Below are positions 1 through 7,569 of a stretch of 10,337 nucleotides of DNA, piece by piece; the first letter of the stretch is position 1; every line of letters begins with the position of its first letter. The DNA is from an uncultured Clostridia bacterium (GTDB taxonomy: Bacteria; Bacillota; Clostridia; Christensenellales; UBA1242), in NCBI GenBank assembly GCA_944372595.1, contig CALVZT010000021.1:1-10337 (forward strand), written 5' to 3'. Position numbers and translations under genes: made by a program. The notes under the pieces were generated by a model. That model had not been told where the DNA came from. It ran no database searches and saw only the letters and a list, made by a program, of their open reading frames with translations.

Positions 1-15
1 ACTTAAATTATACAA
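1..15 (-). CDS. ctsR: Start of a CtsR-controlled gene, probably ctsR (5' end only)
   Basis: Only five codons lie in the window: TTG TAT AAT TTA AGT, read as MYNLS. A strong Shine-Dalgarno AAGGAGGG (plus-strand 23-30) sits 7 bases upstream of the TTG, and no ATG or GTG is better placed. CtsR proteins typically begin with a few residues followed by N-(I/L)-S-D-I-I-E, so the visible peptide fits. The promoter also carries a CtsR operator, and ctsR is classically autoregulated. In that family the protein is a winged-helix repressor of the ctsR-mcsA-mcsB-clpC operon and clp genes. Another CtsR-regulon gene such as a clp or groES-type gene is possible. The identity is an inference from five residues plus the operator. 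Confidence 0.5.
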
Positions 16-37
16 ACTTTTGCCCTCCTTTTTAATG

Positions 38-54
38 TTTGACTTTCTTTGACC
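38..54 (-). promoter_or_regulatory. CtsR operator (tandem heptamer repeat)
   Basis: On the minus strand the sequence is GGTCAAA-GAA-AGTCAAA. This matches the CtsR consensus RGTCAAA-NAN-RGTCAAA at every fixed position. It overlaps the predicted transcription start of the minus-strand promoter at 58-86, where a bound repressor would block initiation. The expected behaviour is repression at normal temperature and release on heat or protein-damage stress. It lies about 95 bases from the dinB start, so an effect on dinB is possible but not indicated. Confidence 0.82.
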
Positions 55-57
55 TTT

Positions 58-86
58 ATTTTAACACTTTAATTATGCACTGTCAA
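58..86 (-). promoter_or_regulatory. Sigma-A-type promoter of the left-edge (ctsR-like) gene
   Basis: The minus strand reads TTGACA (86-81), a 17-base spacer, then TAAAAT (63-58). The -35 is perfect, the spacer is ideal and the -10 has one mismatch. Transcription should start near 51-52, inside the CtsR operator, giving a leader of about 36 nt before the TTG start. This is the strongest promoter by consensus in the window. Confidence 0.8.
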
Positions 87-114
87 CAAATATTTAAAAC
101 TTTTTCAAAATAAT

Positions 115-143
115 TTTTTTAATCGAGATATATAGTATATAAT
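115..143 (+). promoter_or_regulatory. Putative dinB promoter giving a leaderless mRNA
   Basis: A perfect TATAAT lies at 138-143, only five bases before the dinB ATG at 149. The usual 7-base -10 to start distance would put transcription at or next to the A of the ATG. The -35 position holds only a T-run (115-120), so the box is weak. The AAGG at 144-147 is one base from the ATG, too close to act as a normal ribosome binding site. No LexA-type operator is visible. AT-rich DNA yields chance TATAAT boxes, so this is moderate. Confidence 0.42.
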
Positions 144-148
144 AAGGT

Positions 149-1366
149 ATGGACAAAATTATATTGCATTGTGACCTAAATAATTTTTATGCATCGGTCG
201 AAGTAAAAAACCATCCTGAATACAAAGACAAACCCGTAGCAGTTGCAGGCGACCCAAACAAAAGAACAGGCATTATTCTTGCCAAAAATCAACTAGCAAA
301 GGAGCAAGGAGTTACGACGGGAGAAGTCATTTGGATGGCAAAACAACATTGCCCCGACCTAATTTGCCTTGCTCCACATCACGAGGAATATGCGAAAATT
401 TCAAAACAAGTCCACAAGATATACCTTAAATACACCGATTATGTCGAGCCATTTGGCTTAGATGAATGTTGGTTAGATGTAACAAACAGCACCAGATTAT
501 TTGGTGATGGTATAACTATTGCTAACAAAATAAGACAAGAAGTCAAAGATAAAATTGGACTTACCATATCAGTAGGTGTGTCATTTAGCAAAATGTTTGC
601 AAAACTAGGAAGCGACCTTAAAAAGCCCGATGCTGTATCCATAATATCGAGAGATAATTACAAAACAGTTGCATGGAGTTTACCAGTTAACGCAATGATG
701 TTTGTGGGAAAACATCGGGTAGAAAAATTACAAAAAATGAACATAAACACTATTGGTAATCTTGCAAATTTTAATCCTAGTATATTAAAAGAACAATTTG
801 GAATAAATGGTATATATCTTCATCAAATAGCAAACGGTTGCGAACCTGACCTGGTAGCAAAATACGACGAACGCCGTCAAATAAAAAGTATTGGCAACGG
901 CACAACAGCAATAAAAGATATTGATAATTTGTATCAGGCAAAACAGGTAATATATTATCTTAGCGAGATGACTTCTACCCGACTTAGAGAAAAAGGCCTT
1001 GAATGTTTATGTGTAACATTAGACATAAAAGATAACGAATTACACACGGTTAGCAAAGCAAAAACTATTCAACACTCCACATCAAACGCTTCTGAAATAG
1101 CAAAAGTAGCATTAGAAATACTAAGTGAAAAATGGAATTGGCATACAGATAAAAAAATAAGAGCGCTACGAGTAAAATGTAGCACATTAATAGACGCAGG
1201 AGATAATAAGCAACTCAATATTTTTTATCAAAACGACAAAAAAAATAACAAAAAAGACGAAAGTATTGATAAAATACGCCAAAAATACGGCTTTTCGTCA
1301 ATTAAGCGTGGAGTTTTACTAAATGCTAATATTTTAAATATCGAAGCAGAAGATGATTATTTTTAA
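149..1366 (+). CDS. dinB: DNA polymerase IV (Y-family translesion polymerase)
   Basis: Translesion DNA polymerase that extends past damaged or distorted template bases at stalled forks, without proofreading. The 405-residue protein shows the family in order. The palm begins HCDLNNFYASVE (residues 7-18) with catalytic Asp9 and the steric-gate aromatic Tyr14. GLDECWLDVT (103-112) supplies catalytic Asp105-Glu106. SVGVSFSKMFAKLGSDLKKP (141-160) is the conserved fingers/palm segment, followed by the helix-hairpin-helix thumb (about 180-230) and little-finger domain (about 245-350). QLNIF (355-359) is a good sliding-clamp binding motif, and the tail IDKIRQKYGFSSIKRG is typical of Gram-positive homologues. 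The start is fixed by the family N-terminus; no usable Shine-Dalgarno is seen. It is divergent from the ctsR-like gene and convergent with degV. All catalytic residues are present. Confidence 0.97.
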   Translation: MDKIILHCDLNNFYASVEVKNHPEYKDKPVAVAGDPNKRTGIILAKNQLAKEQGVTTGEVIWMAKQHCPDLICLAPHHEEYAKISKQVHKIYLKYTDYVEPFGLDECWLDVTNSTRLFGDGITIANKIRQEVKDKIGLTISVGVSFSKMFAKLGSDLKKPDAVSIISRDNYKTVAWSLPVNAMMFVGKHRVEKLQKMNINTIGNLANFNPSILKEQFGINGIYLHQIANGCEPDLVAKYDERRQIKSIGNGTTAIKDIDNLYQAKQVIYYLSEMTSTRLREKGLECLCVTLDIKDNELHTVSKAKTIQHSTSNASEIAKVALEILSEKWNWHTDKKIRALRVKCSTLIDAGDNKQLNIFYQNDKKNNKKDESIDKIRQKYGFSSIKRGVLLNANILNIEAEDDYF

Positions 1367-1392
1367 AAAAAAATGCCGTTAGGCATTTTTTT
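1367..1392. terminator. Bidirectional intrinsic terminator shared by dinB and degV
   Basis: An 11-bp perfect stem, AAAAAAATGCC (1367-1377) with GGCATTTTTTT (1382-1392), closes a GTTA loop. A-runs and T-runs flank the GC core, so either strand gives a hairpin followed by U residues. It starts one base after the dinB stop codon, and its right arm overlaps the degV stop codon (1391-1393). Confidence 0.88.
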
Positions 1393-2257
1393 ATTTTCCT
1401 CTTGTTCTAAATACTAAGCCAATCGCTCCATATCCGCAATATGGTCCAACAGCAGTACCTATCGGTTGTATCCATACATTACTATCATTTCCAACTTTAT
1501 TGACAATCTCGTTTTTCAAAATTATAGCATCTTGCTCATTCCCTGCGTGCAATACCACAATAGGAAAATCTCCTGCATTTTCGCCGAGAGTTTCAATGTA
1601 AAACAAAAATTTATTAATTAAATTTTTCTGACCCTTAACGCTTGTTACTTTTATTAATTTTCCAGTGTCGTTAATTTTTATTATTGGTTTTACTCCCAAC
1701 ATCTTACCACCAATATTTTTATTCAACGGAAGTTTTGTACCTTTATGCAAGTTTTCGATATTATCTACTGCAAACATACACGAGATTTTATTTTTTTGCA
1801 ATTCTATTGCTTTTTCTATTTCATCAACATTTTTGCCTTTTGCAATAAGTTTTGAGGCAATATATACAAGCAATCCTGCCCCCATTGATATATTTTGCGA
1901 ATTAATACATACAACTTTTCTTTCTGGATAATCAACTTTTAATTTATCTATAATTTTGGGTAAGCAATCATAAGATGTAGTTAATTGATTTGATATATGA
2001 ATAAATAAAACATCATTACCTTCCTTAACTTCATCTTCAAATATTTTTAAAATTCTTCTTTCTGAAATGGGCTTAGTTGTTGCAACTGCCCCATTTTTGA
2101 GTTTTTGATAAAACTCATCTAATTCTTCGGGAGTATCCAAAGTGTCCTTTTGCAATACATTGTCTATAATATAATCAAAGTTCAATACTTTGACATTCCA
2201 AGACACAATTTGGTCCTTCCACAAATCGCATGCATTATCACAAAATAAAGTTATCAT
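1391..2257 (-). CDS. DegV family protein (FakB-like fatty-acid-binding fold)
   Basis: The family binds a fatty acid in a two-domain alpha/beta fold; characterised members (FakB) present it to the kinase FakA for phosphorylation and lipid synthesis. The 288 residues match family length. Visible landmarks are the N-terminal strand with CDNACDL (6-12), the Thr-rich VATTKP (58-63) where families have P-x-T-S-Q-P, SNQLTTSY (89-96), INSQNISMGAGLLV (118-131), the FAVDNIENLHKGTKL segment (162-176), IGGKMLGVKPII (182-193) and HAGNEQDA (237-244). The C-terminal glycine motif reads GTAVGPYCGYGAIG (267-280), with Tyr273 where most members have His. The start has GGAGG (2262-2266) four bases upstream of the ATG. 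It follows lysS by 11 bases and is surely cotranscribed. The ligand and whether a FakA exists are unknown. Confidence 0.9.
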   Translation of the reverse strand: MITLFCDNACDLWKDQIVSWNVKVLNFDYIIDNVLQKDTLDTPEELDEFYQKLKNGAVATTKPISERRILKIFEDEVKEGNDVLFIHISNQLTTSYDCLPKIIDKLKVDYPERKVVCINSQNISMGAGLLVYIASKLIAKGKNVDEIEKAIELQKNKISCMFAVDNIENLHKGTKLPLNKNIGGKMLGVKPIIKINDTGKLIKVTSVKGQKNLINKFLFYIETLGENAGDFPIVVLHAGNEQDAIILKNEIVNKVGNDSNVWIQPIGTAVGPYCGYGAIGLVFRTRGK

Positions 2258-2268
2258 AATTCCTCCAA

Positions 2269-3735
2269 TTATTTCATTAATGGGAATAATATAACGTCTC
2301 TAAGTGATGGCTGACCAGTCATCATAGCCATTAATCTATCAATGCCAGTTCCGAGTCCCGAAATAGGTGGCATACCATGTTCCATTGCAAGCAAGAAATC
2401 TTCATCAAGATCCATTGCTTCGTCATCACCACTTTTTTTAGCTTTAACCTGTTCTTCTAATGCTTCCCTTTGGATTATTGGGTCAACAAGTTCAGAATAT
2501 GCTTTACATATTTCATCTCCCATTACAAGAACTTGGAACATATCAATTAAGCGATTGTCTTTGTCATTTCTTCTAGCAAGTGGAACTAAGCATGCAGGAT
2601 AATTATAAAGTATTGTTGGCTCTATAATATTCTCTCTTATCTTTCTTTTATAAATAGTATCTATTACCCCACCAACAGTTTTACAAGCATCAAATTCGTC
2701 TTCATCGAACAATTTTGTCTTAGCAACTGCTTTTTTAAATTCGTTTACATCAGTATAATCCAACACGTTAAGTCCAAGAATTTTATTAACTTCTTCGGTG
2801 TAATTAATTCTTTTCCATTCTTTACTAAAATCTATTTGTTTACCTTGTATATCAAGAATAGTAGTCCCATTTACCGCCTTCAATGCTTCATTTAAAAATT
2901 TATGGAAGAATTTGATATTATCCTCAAAATTCCAATAACTAGCATACCATTCAAGCATTGTAAATTCTTGCAAATGGCTTGGATCCATACCTTCGTTACG
3001 GAAACACTTTGCAATCTCGAATACTCTATCAAAACCACCAGCGATTACTTGCTTCAAATATACTTCTGGAGCAATTCTTAAATTACAAATTTTATCAAGA
3101 GCATTATGCTTTGTAAAGAAAGGCTTAGCACTAGCACCACAAACTGCACTTTGCAAAATTGGAGTTTCAACTTCAATAAATCCATTTGCTTCCAAAAATT
3201 TTCTTATAAAAGATAATAATTTACTGCGTTTTAAGAAAACTTCTCTACTCTCAGGATTTCTAACAAGGTCCATATATCTTTCGCGGTATCTTTGCTCGAC
3301 ATTGCTAAGTCCATGAAATTTTTCTGGCAAAGGCAACATTGCTTTTGACAACAAAACAAAGTCCTTAGTTCTAACAGTAATCTCGCCAGTTTGGGTGGTG
3401 TATATCTCTCCCTCGACTCCTATAAAATCGCCAACGTCAACCATTGTTTTATAAAAAGAATATTTATCTTCATCAATTTCGTTACGGCTAAGACTAATTT
3501 GTATTCTTGCTTCAATATCTTCAATTACTGCAAAACTCAATTTGCCCATAATTCTTCTAAAAGTCAAACGGCCACATAACGATACTTTACTACCAACAGG
3601 CAAATCTCTTGCTTCAATAATTTTGCAAGTACGATCAAATTTCTCAACATAAGGCAAAATACCTTTTTCTTTTAACGAATTAATCTTTGCCTTTCTAATA
3701 TCAATCTCTCTTGACAAATCTTGTACATTGTCCAT
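2269..3735 (-). CDS. lysS: Lysine--tRNA ligase, class II
   Basis: Charges tRNA-Lys with lysine using ATP, in the cytoplasm. The 488-residue protein has an N-terminal helix, an anticodon-binding OB fold (about 51-130) and the class II catalytic core. Motif 1 lies around FLEANGFIEVETPILQ (180-195). Motif 2 is FRNEGMDPSHLQEFTMLEW (245-263), with the ATP-binding Arg246. Motif 3 is GLGTGIDRL (460-468), followed by PSLRDVILFP. Motif 2 has DPSHLQEFT instead of the more familiar RHNPEFT, a known sub-type rather than damage. The ATG at 3735 is chosen because GAGGAG lies just upstream; a longer frame reaching 3807 would run back through the promoter and the neighbouring terminator. It has its own promoter and is followed after 11 bases by degV. 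Confidence 0.97.
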   Translation of the reverse strand: MDNVQDLSREIDIRKAKINSLKEKGILPYVEKFDRTCKIIEARDLPVGSKVSLCGRLTFRRIMGKLSFAVIEDIEARIQISLSRNEIDEDKYSFYKTMVDVGDFIGVEGEIYTTQTGEITVRTKDFVLLSKAMLPLPEKFHGLSNVEQRYRERYMDLVRNPESREVFLKRSKLLSFIRKFLEANGFIEVETPILQSAVCGASAKPFFTKHNALDKICNLRIAPEVYLKQVIAGGFDRVFEIAKCFRNEGMDPSHLQEFTMLEWYASYWNFEDNIKFFHKFLNEALKAVNGTTILDIQGKQIDFSKEWKRINYTEEVNKILGLNVLDYTDVNEFKKAVAKTKLFDEDEFDACKTVGGVIDTIYKRKIRENIIEPTILYNYPACLVPLARRNDKDNRLIDMFQVLVMGDEICKAYSELVDPIIQREALEEQVKAKKSGDDEAMDLDEDFLLAMEHGMPPISGLGTGIDRLMAMMTGQPSLRDVILFPLMK

Positions 3736-3765
3736 AATTTTCTCCTCGTGTACTAGTATGTAAGA

Positions 3766-3774
3766 ATTATAGCA
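3766..3774 (-). promoter_or_regulatory. Extended -10 promoter of lysS-degV
   Basis: The minus strand reads TGC-TATAAT, a perfect extended -10, 30 bases upstream of the lysS ATG. The -35 position (about 3789-3794) is poor (TATTTT). Transcription would start near 3759, leaving a leader of about 24 nt, too short for a T-box. The gene is therefore probably constitutive. Confidence 0.65.
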
Positions 3775-3796
3775 TATATCAATGTAAAAAAATAGC

Positions 3797-3834
3797 AAAA
3801 AAGACACATTTTATTTGTTTTTTGTGTCTTTTTT
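3797..3834 (-). terminator. Intrinsic terminator of the lytic transglycosylase gene
   Basis: A 12-bp perfect stem, AAAAAAGACACA (3797-3808) with TGTGTCTTTTTT (3823-3834), closes a 14-nt A-rich loop. On the minus strand the stem ends in a U-run. It begins 25 bases after the transglycosylase stop codon and separates that gene from the lysS promoter. The symmetry would also let it work on the plus strand, where no gene needs it. Confidence 0.82.
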
Positions 3835-3859
3835 TGTTTTTTTATTATTACAAAATTAA

Positions 3860-4384
3860 TTAAAATTTGTTTTCGTAATATTTATAAGAGTTTTTTATTT
3901 TATCAACATAATTTTTTGTCTCTTCGTACGGAATAATTTGTAGACTTTTACCATCAGTCGAATATCGTTCGTCTTGCAGCCATTTATTAACCACCCCCAT
4001 ACCTGCATTATAACTACAAAGTGCAGTGTCTGTATTTTCAAATCGATTAATTAACTTACCAAGATAGTAACAACCATATTTAATATTTGTTTCGGGTTCG
4101 AATAATTTATCTTTGTTATAATCTTCCTTTAAATTGTTTGCAATTTCTTGTGCCGTTGTTGGCATAATTTGCATTAGTCCCACGGCTCCTTTGTTAGATT
4201 GAGCATCAGCATCAAACTTGCTTTCAGCATATATTACACTTGCGACTAAAACTTTGTCAATATTATATTCTTCAGAATACTTAATAATATATTCTTTGTA
4301 TTTTAATGGATAACTTGGATAAAAAATAATCACCATTACTAACACAATAACCAATAATCCAACTATTATATAATACTTTTTCAT
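3860..4384 (-). CDS. Membrane-anchored lytic transglycosylase (SLT domain)
   Basis: Predicted peptidoglycan lytic transglycosylase cleaving the MurNAc-GlcNAc glycosidic bond with formation of 1,6-anhydroMurNAc, outside the membrane. Of 174 residues, 4-26 form one hydrophobic segment that is likely an uncleaved signal anchor. The rest is a Slt70-type goose-lysozyme-like domain. Catalytic Glu54 is in AESKFD (53-58), then KGAVGLMQIMPTTA (65-78), YGCYYLGKLI (103-112), SYNAG (124-128) and the closing IPYEETKNYVDKI (151-163). These are the standard family motifs and appear intact. No Shine-Dalgarno precedes the ATG, and I see no convincing promoter in the 94 bases behind it, so some expression may come by readthrough from polA. 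In many Clostridia such a gene lies downstream of polA with coaE between; here coaE is absent. Confidence 0.92.
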   Translation of the reverse strand: MKKYYIIVGLLVIVLVMVIIFYPSYPLKYKEYIIKYSEEYNIDKVLVASVIYAESKFDADAQSNKGAVGLMQIMPTTAQEIANNLKEDYNKDKLFEPETNIKYGCYYLGKLINRFENTDTALCSYNAGMGVVNKWLQDERYSTDGKSLQIIPYEETKNYVDKIKNSYKYYENKF

Positions 4385-4445
4385 ACATATATGATATGTA
4401 AATGCTTAATTTTAATGCAAATATACTATATTTTTTATAACAACT

Positions 4446-4484
4446 AAAAAAATAATATTTATGCAATATGCACAAATATTATTT
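4446..4484 (-). terminator. AT-rich intrinsic terminator after polA
   Basis: AAATAATATTT (4450-4460) pairs perfectly with AAATATTATTT (4474-4484). An inner GCA/TGC pairing extends the hairpin after a small internal loop. On the minus strand it runs into a U-stretch (4446-4452). The polA stop codon (4479-4481) lies inside the first arm. The stem has almost no GC, so termination may be partial and allow readthrough to the transglycosylase gene. Confidence 0.6.
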
Positions 4485-7007
4485 ACAATCAAACCAATCT
4501 TTACCCGAATTGACATCAACGGTTAATTTAACTGGTAAATCAACTGCTTTCTCCATTTCTTCTTTCAATATTTTTTTAATGTATTCACATTCGTCTTTTG
4601 TTGCATCAATTATTAACTCATCGTGAATTTGAAGAATTAGTTTGCTTTTTAACCCTTCTTTTAATAATCTATTATACACTTTAATCATTGCTATTTTGAT
4701 AATATCCGATGCACTACCTTGCAATGGCATATTCATACTTGCCCTTTCACCAAATGTTCGAGTTATATAATTTGTTGAAAATAATTCATTAATTTTTCTT
4801 ATTCTTCCAAACATAGTTGTTGAATATCCCTTTTCTTTTGCAAGTTCAATATTTTTGTTCATATATTGCTTAACAAGTGGATATTTTTCAAAATATACAT
4901 CAATATAATTTTTGGCTTCTTTACGCGTGCAACCTACGTTTTGAGCCAAACCATAATCGCTGATTCCATAAATAATACCAAAGTTTACTGCCTTTGCTGC
5001 ACGACGCTGGGTAGGGGTAACTTCATTAAATGGTACATTAAACACCTCACTTGCAGTACGGGTATGAATATCTTCGTTATTTTTAAACGAATTAACAAGT
5101 ATTGGGTCACGAGAAAAATTAGCAAGTAATCTTAATTCTATTTGCGAATAATCAGCACTAACTATATACCCATCTTTGTTTGTTGGAACAAACATCTTTC
5201 TTAGTTCTTTACCCTCGTCATCACGTACGGGGATATTTTGAAGATTAGGTTCAGACGATGATAGTCTGCCTGTTGCTGTTAAAGTTTGATTAAATATTGT
5301 ATGTATTCTGTTTTCTTTATTTAATAATACTTTATATGCATCAACGTAAGTGGTCTTTAATTTTTGTATTTTCCTATATCTAATTATTAATGCAATAATA
5401 GGATGTTTATCAACAAGTTCTTCTAATATTTCAATGCTAGTTGACTTTTTCTTATTGTTGTATGCAACAAGGCCTAATTTATCAAATAAAATTTCTCCAA
5501 GTTGTTTTGGTGAATTAATATTAAACTCTTCCCCAGCAAACAAATATATTATTTTTTTAATATCTTCTATTTCAGCATCATATTTTTCACTAAGATTATT
5601 CAATACATCAATATCTATTTTAAATCCTGTTTTTTCCATATCAAACAAAACAGGTATTAATGGTAATTCTATTTTTCTATAAAGTTCATTAAGTTGATAT
5701 TTGTTTAAATCCTCTTGCAACTTATCTTGTAATAAAAATAAATTACTTGCTCCATTTTCACTATCAAGACCATATTCGTCTAATAATTCTGTATATTTTA
5801 AGTTTCTATCTCCTGCCCGAGTAAGATAACTTGCTATCGAACAATCAAAATCAATTCCCTCAACATCAATTTTGTATTTTATTAATTGATGCATTAGATT
5901 TTTACTATCATACAATGTTTTCTTAATATTTTTATCTTCTAACAATTCACTTAATTTTTGCAATAATAACTGATAATCACAACCTTTATTTAGCAAATCA
6001 CCTTCTTGACATTTGTAAACAACCTTTTCATCAAATGCAAAACTAATTTCATTATCTAGCAATATCGCAAACCTTTTTGCGTTTTGTGGAAGAATAAAAT
6101 TGTTATCAACAATAATCTGTTTTATATTAATTTTTTTATATTTTTCAATACCATTATTAAACAATTCTTCTCTTTTTAACAAACTATTAAATTGATACTG
6201 TCTGAATATTTCAAGTACTTGCTCGTTGAAAGGATATTGATATGTACATTTTTCTATATCATACTTAATATCAACATTTTTATTAATTGTTGCAAGATTT
6301 TTTGATAGATATGCCATATCTTTGCCTTGTATCAATTTTTCTTGTAACTTACCACTTATTTTATCAATGTTTGCATACAAGTTATCAATGTCATTATATT
6401 TTTCAAGTAAGGTCATTGCTGTCTTTTCACCAACTCCCAAGACTCCTGGTATATTATCCGAATTATCGCCCATTAAGGCTTTGAGTTCAATTATTTGACT
6501 TGGCTTTAAATTATATTTTTCTTTTAATGCCTTCTCATCTACTATCTCTACTTCACTTATACCTTTTTTTGTTAACCAAACAGTTGTAGATTTATCAATT
6601 AATTGCAAAGCATCTTTATCGCCAGTAACTATAATAGTTTGTTTATCGGTGTGGCTTGCAATTGTTCCAATAATATCGTCAGCTTCAATACCCTCTTTCT
6701 CAATCATAGTAATCCCCATTGATTGCAATACTTTTTTGAGAATAGGAAATTGACTTTTAAGTTCACTAGGAGTTTCTTTTCTTGTACCTTTGTATTCTTT
6801 ATACAAATCGTGTCTAAATGTCTTTTTGCCATAATCAAATGCAACCACTAAATGTGTTGGCTTATGTTCCTCGATTGTCTTAATTAACATTGTACAAAAT
6901 CCATATACCGCATTTGAAAATTCACCATCTTTATTGGATAGTAATGGTAATGCATAAAAGGCACGATTAATCAAACTATTTCCGTCAATTATTACAAGTT
7001 TATCCAT
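4479..7007 (-). CDS. polA: DNA polymerase I
   Basis: Repair and Okazaki-fragment maturation polymerase with 5' nuclease activity. The 842-residue protein is close to the usual length. The N-terminal 5' nuclease (1 to about 290) shows IDGN (7-10), AFD (56-58), EADD (108-111), TGDKD (128-132), GDNSDNIPGV (180-189) and the helix-hairpin-helix GVGEKTA (191-197). The central 3'-5' exonuclease-like domain (about 300-450) lacks the Asp-x-Glu catalytic pair, so proofreading is predicted absent, as in several Gram-positive relatives. The polymerase domain has TGRLSS (579-584), motif A ADYSQIELR with Asp619, motif B RRAAKAVNFGIIYG (668-681) and motif C QIHDEL with Asp796-Glu797. The ATG follows AGGAGA (7013-7018) with five bases between. 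It has its own promoter and terminator. Confidence 0.97.
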   Translation of the reverse strand: MDKLVIIDGNSLINRAFYALPLLSNKDGEFSNAVYGFCTMLIKTIEEHKPTHLVVAFDYGKKTFRHDLYKEYKGTRKETPSELKSQFPILKKVLQSMGITMIEKEGIEADDIIGTIASHTDKQTIIVTGDKDALQLIDKSTTVWLTKKGISEVEIVDEKALKEKYNLKPSQIIELKALMGDNSDNIPGVLGVGEKTAMTLLEKYNDIDNLYANIDKISGKLQEKLIQGKDMAYLSKNLATINKNVDIKYDIEKCTYQYPFNEQVLEIFRQYQFNSLLKREELFNNGIEKYKKINIKQIIVDNNFILPQNAKRFAILLDNEISFAFDEKVVYKCQEGDLLNKGCDYQLLLQKLSELLEDKNIKKTLYDSKNLMHQLIKYKIDVEGIDFDCSIASYLTRAGDRNLKYTELLDEYGLDSENGASNLFLLQDKLQEDLNKYQLNELYRKIELPLIPVLFDMEKTGFKIDIDVLNNLSEKYDAEIEDIKKIIYLFAGEEFNINSPKQLGEILFDKLGLVAYNNKKKSTSIEILEELVDKHPIIALIIRYRKIQKLKTTYVDAYKVLLNKENRIHTIFNQTLTATGRLSSSEPNLQNIPVRDDEGKELRKMFVPTNKDGYIVSADYSQIELRLLANFSRDPILVNSFKNNEDIHTRTASEVFNVPFNEVTPTQRRAAKAVNFGIIYGISDYGLAQNVGCTRKEAKNYIDVYFEKYPLVKQYMNKNIELAKEKGYSTTMFGRIRKINELFSTNYITRTFGERASMNMPLQGSASDIIKIAMIKVYNRLLKEGLKSKLILQIHDELIIDATKDECEYIKKILKEEMEKAVDLPVKLTVDVNSGKDWFDCK

Positions 7008-7034
7008 TTTCGTCTCCTATGGTTAGTATATATT

Positions 7035-7064
7035 ATTTTAAATAATTTTACAAAGAAATATCAA
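7035..7064 (-). promoter_or_regulatory. Putative polA promoter
   Basis: The minus strand reads TTGATA (7064-7059), an 18-base spacer and TAAAAT (7040-7035). Each box has one mismatch from consensus. Transcription would start near 7028, 21 bases before the polA ATG, just leaving room for the AGGAGA site. It lies downstream of the aconitase X terminator, which supports independent transcription. Confidence 0.55.
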
Positions 7065-7085
7065 TGTTTTAGTTATTAATGCAAT

Positions 7086-7112
7086 AAAAAAAGCATTATC
7101 AATAATGCTTTT
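7086..7112 (-). terminator. Intrinsic terminator of the aconitase X operon
   Basis: AAAAGCATTA (7089-7098) pairs with TAATGCTTTT (7103-7112) around a TCAA loop. On the minus strand the hairpin is followed by a run of seven T (7092-7086). The first arm overlaps the stop codon of the small-subunit gene (7111-7113). Confidence 0.85.
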
Positions 7113-7557
7113 ATCTAATAACCTTTACCGTGCCGTCAGACTTTATTTCAATTTTATCTCCACTTTGTACATAATCAAGAAATTTTTTGCCTAACTTATC
7201 TATTGCAATAATTTTGCTATTTTCCCAATTTTTTGCAAGTATAATACCAGAACATGCAAGTGAATCAATTGGCTCCGAAAATAACATTGCAGAAGGATTA
7301 ATACCCATAGAACAAATTGTCTGTATTACAAGTCCACCTGTTGTCGAACCAATTGTCTTTGGCAAACATAAAATTTTCCCTGTTAATAATTTGCCATACA
7401 AATCGGGATTATTTTGATCGGAACATATTACCTTTTTCGCATTTTTAAGCGCACTTTTTTGGAATGTTGCAAGTGTGTTTACTCCATTGCGAGACACTAT
7501 TGCCTCCCCAACTAAATCTCCACCTGCTATTACTCTACCTTTAAATTCTTTTTCCAT
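7111..7557 (-). CDS. Aconitase X small subunit (swivel domain, DUF126 family)
   Basis: Predicted small subunit of the two-subunit aconitase X hydro-lyase; the swivel domain completes the active site of the large subunit encoded just upstream. The 148 residues show the family pattern: an opening GRVIAGGDLVGEAIVS (7-22), DLYGKLLTGKILCLP (52-66), the Ser/Thr-Gly substrate-loop signature TIGSTTGG (68-75) and a closing beta segment SGDKIEIKSDGTVKV. Length is normal for a stand-alone small subunit. The ATG at 7557 is 12 bases past the large-subunit stop, and a G-rich ribosome binding site (AGGGGGAT) overlaps that TAG stop, suggesting translational coupling. Substrate is uncertain; see the large subunit. 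Confidence is high for the family and low for the reaction. Confidence 0.9.
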   Translation of the reverse strand: MEKEFKGRVIAGGDLVGEAIVSRNGVNTLATFQKSALKNAKKVICSDQNNPDLYGKLLTGKILCLPKTIGSTTGGLVIQTICSMGINPSAMLFSEPIDSLACSGIILAKNWENSKIIAIDKLGKKFLDYVQSGDKIEIKSDGTVKVIR

Positions 7558-7569
7558 AACACTATCCCC

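Noticed and set aside
3736..3765. A T-box or lysine riboswitch in front of lysS.
   Set aside because: The predicted leader is only about 24 nt, too short for either.
3736..3807. A longer lysS reading frame starting at 3807.
   Set aside because: The extra 24 codons run through the lysS promoter and a terminator stem, and the ATG at 3735 has a proper GAGGAG site and fits the family length.
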